Below, piece by piece: positions 33,981 through 39,264 of a DNA stretch of 39,264 bases. Every line of letters starts with the position of its first letter. Position 1 is the stretch's first letter. Source of the DNA: Caryophanales bacterium. GTDB lineage: Bacteria; Bacillota; Bacilli; Bacillales; DSM-4216. Both the position numbers and the translations under genes were made by a program. A model generated the notes under the pieces. The model was not told where the DNA came from, made no database searches, and was given only the letters and a program-made list of their open reading frames with translations. The stretch is from positions 1 to 39,264 of the forward strand of contig JADBKC010000013.1 of NCBI GenBank assembly GCA_014896555.1, given 5' to 3'.

Positions 33981-34342
33981 TGTCTTTTCTTCTAACGAAT
34001 GATGGTTTCCTTATTCTAAAAAAAAGATTGTTCGACACTAAAGAGCCTTTTTCATGCCAATTCTCCCATGAAAAATTTCTATCCTTTCGATTCCATTAAA
34101 ATTCAACCGCTCGATCTCCCTCTTATTCTAATGACCATGCTGCCTCTTTGCTCCTCCGTGCTTTTTTGTCTCTATATCCCTTTAATATTGCCATTTTCCC
34201 CCATAAAATAAGGCTTTATTCCGTTTAAAGTCTCAACTAAGATAAGCTGCCAAAAAGTTCAGTACTATTTCTTCTGGCTCTATAATATTTGTTGGGGTCC
34301 AGGCAAGCAATACAGCTTCTTTCTAGAATCATTTAATTGGCA
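33981..34342. other. non-coding stretch between copy B and the atp terminator
   Basis: About 360 bases, pyrimidine-rich on the plus strand, with stop codons in all frames at short range. I see no gene, clear promoter or stable fold. Confidence 0.5.
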
Positions 34343-34393
34343 TAAAAAAAGCTGATCCAAACAAGAAAGGGGAAATCTCCTGTTTAGATCAGC
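34343..34393 (-). terminator. terminator of the atp operon
   Basis: On the minus strand GCTGATC-t-AAACA pairs with TGTTT-g-GATCAGC around a 17-base loop. TTTTTTTATG follows. It is 18 bases after the atpC stop. Confidence 0.9.
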
Positions 34394-34410
34394 GTAGGTT
34401 TGTCATTCCA

Positions 34411-34827
<417 letters not shown>

Positions 34828-34830
34828 TTA

Positions 34831-36267
<1,437 letters not shown>

Positions 36268-36336
36268 CTAGCTTTTAGCAGATCAAAGACTGCCATATTC
36301 CAAAATTCTATTGCTTGTTTCCGCAACGAACTAGAG

Positions 36337-37200
<864 letters not shown>

Positions 37201-37233
37201 TCACCACCCTTATACTTAATGAATTCCATTTTG

Positions 37234-38760
<1,527 letters not shown>

Positions 38761-38833
38761 TTAATAGAGCAGAATAAAGGAAATAGCTCCATATTTTTTG
38801 TCCCGCTATTTCATGCCGTCATTCAACGAATAA

Positions 38834-38863
38834 GCGAGAGACTCCACAACGAGTGCTGCTCGC
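38834..38863 (-). other. stem-loop in the atpH-atpA gap
   Basis: On the minus strand GCGAG pairs with CTCGC, with an inner CACTC/GAGT helix. There is no U-tract, so it is not a normal terminator; it might shape mRNA decay or relative expression within the operon. Confidence 0.5.
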
Positions 38864-38889
38864 CTTTTACGATTTGAACGTTGTATTAT

Positions 38890-39264
38890 CTAGCCAATCA
38901 TTTGCTTTAACCTGTCAAGCTTTCCGCGAAGGCTGCCGTCAAGAATGCGATTCCCGATTCTAACTTTCAAGCCTCCTAAAAGATTCGGATCTACAATATT
39001 TTCAATTTCCAACGTTTGCTTCCCGATTTTTTCAGCTAATACAGACGATAGTGATGATTTTTCTTCTTCGTTTAATGGGCGTACACTCGTCACTGTCGCT
39101 TCTGCAATTCCGCGCTCGTTATTGGCCAAGACTATGTATTCTTCAGCCATTTCCAACAGGTTATCCTCGCGGTGGTTTTCCATCATAATAAGCAGTGTAT
39201 TGACAATAAACGGAGAAGCAGTTGAAAAAGCCTCTTTTACTAGTTCTTTCTTTTGGGACATGTC
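38890..39264 (-). CDS. atpH: ATP synthase delta subunit (5' end outside window)
   Basis: The last 124 codons of a gene that runs off the right edge. The visible part has EAFSTASPFIVNTLLIMMEN, ATVTSVRPLNEEEKSSLSSV and the C-terminal LLGGLKVRIGNRILDGSLRG, the family signature. The full protein is about 180 residues, so roughly a third is missing. Delta links F1 to the b-subunit stalk. A Met at 39261 is internal, not the start. Confidence 0.95.
   Translation of the reverse strand, partial: DMSQKKELVKEAFSTASPFIVNTLLIMMENHREDNLLEMAEEYIVLANNERGIAEATVTSVRPLNEEEKSSLSSVLAEKIGKQTLEIENIVDPNLLGGLKVRIGNRILDGSLRGKLDRLKQMIG

Overview
The window looks like the chromosome of a spore-forming, flagellated, S-layer-bearing member of the Bacillaceae. 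It holds sporulation genes (spoIIID, spoIIQ, spoIID), the actin homologue mbl, two flagellar rod genes, competence-type ssb and the F1 part of the ATP synthase operon. The order from ywqA/ywqB through ssb, ywpF, fabZ, flhP, flhO, mbl, spoIIID, spoIIQ, spoIID, murA, ywmB, ywzB to atpC-D-G-A-H follows the Bacillus subtilis ywq-ywm-atp segment, from memory of that map. Many starts are TTG or GTG with strong GGAGG-type ribosome sites, as is usual in Firmicutes. I cannot name the species.

Bases 1 to about 17,060 form a cell-surface island that B. subtilis lacks at this place. It starts with the 5' part of a large S-layer protein (minus strand, open at the window edge). Next come csaB, whose product pyruvylates the wall polysaccharide that SLH domains bind, and a MurJ/MviN-family flippase gene broken by a one-base frameshift. 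Two small AhpD-like genes follow. Then come five more SLH-anchored exported proteins: a glucosaminidase, an NlpC/P60 endopeptidase, a subtilisin-like protease, a DUF4855 protein and an N-acetylmuramoyl-L-alanine amidase. An exported alkaline phosphatase ends the island. Most of these genes are monocistronic with their own terminators. Together they suggest a wall-remodelling set docked on the pyruvylated polymer beside the S-layer: three hydrolases for three different peptidoglycan bonds, plus a protease and a phosphatase.

Bases 17,100 to 25,340 hold the ywqB-ywqA pair (SWIM protein and SNF2 helicase, overlapping starts), ssb, ywpF, a YwpG-position protein, an Asn-rich lipoprotein with a small membrane protein before it, fabZ and an EpuA-family protein. 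Bases 25,340 to 31,040 hold flhO-flhP, mbl, spoIIID with a probable coupled leader ORF (usd-like), spoIIQ and spoIID. Bases 31,260 to 39,264 hold murA, ywmB, ywzB and the atp operon, ending inside atpH.

The points most worth a second look are: the SLH hydrolase island; the frameshift in the flippase next to csaB; a structured dispersed repeat with one full copy after csaB and a half copy before ywzB; the spoIIID leader ORF, whose strong ribosome site faces an ATT codon; a good promoter in front of two tight hairpins with no gene (possible small RNA); and PhoP-box-like repeats overlapping the divergent amidase/alkaline-phosphatase promoter region. I saw no CRISPR array, tRNA, rRNA or intact insertion sequence.
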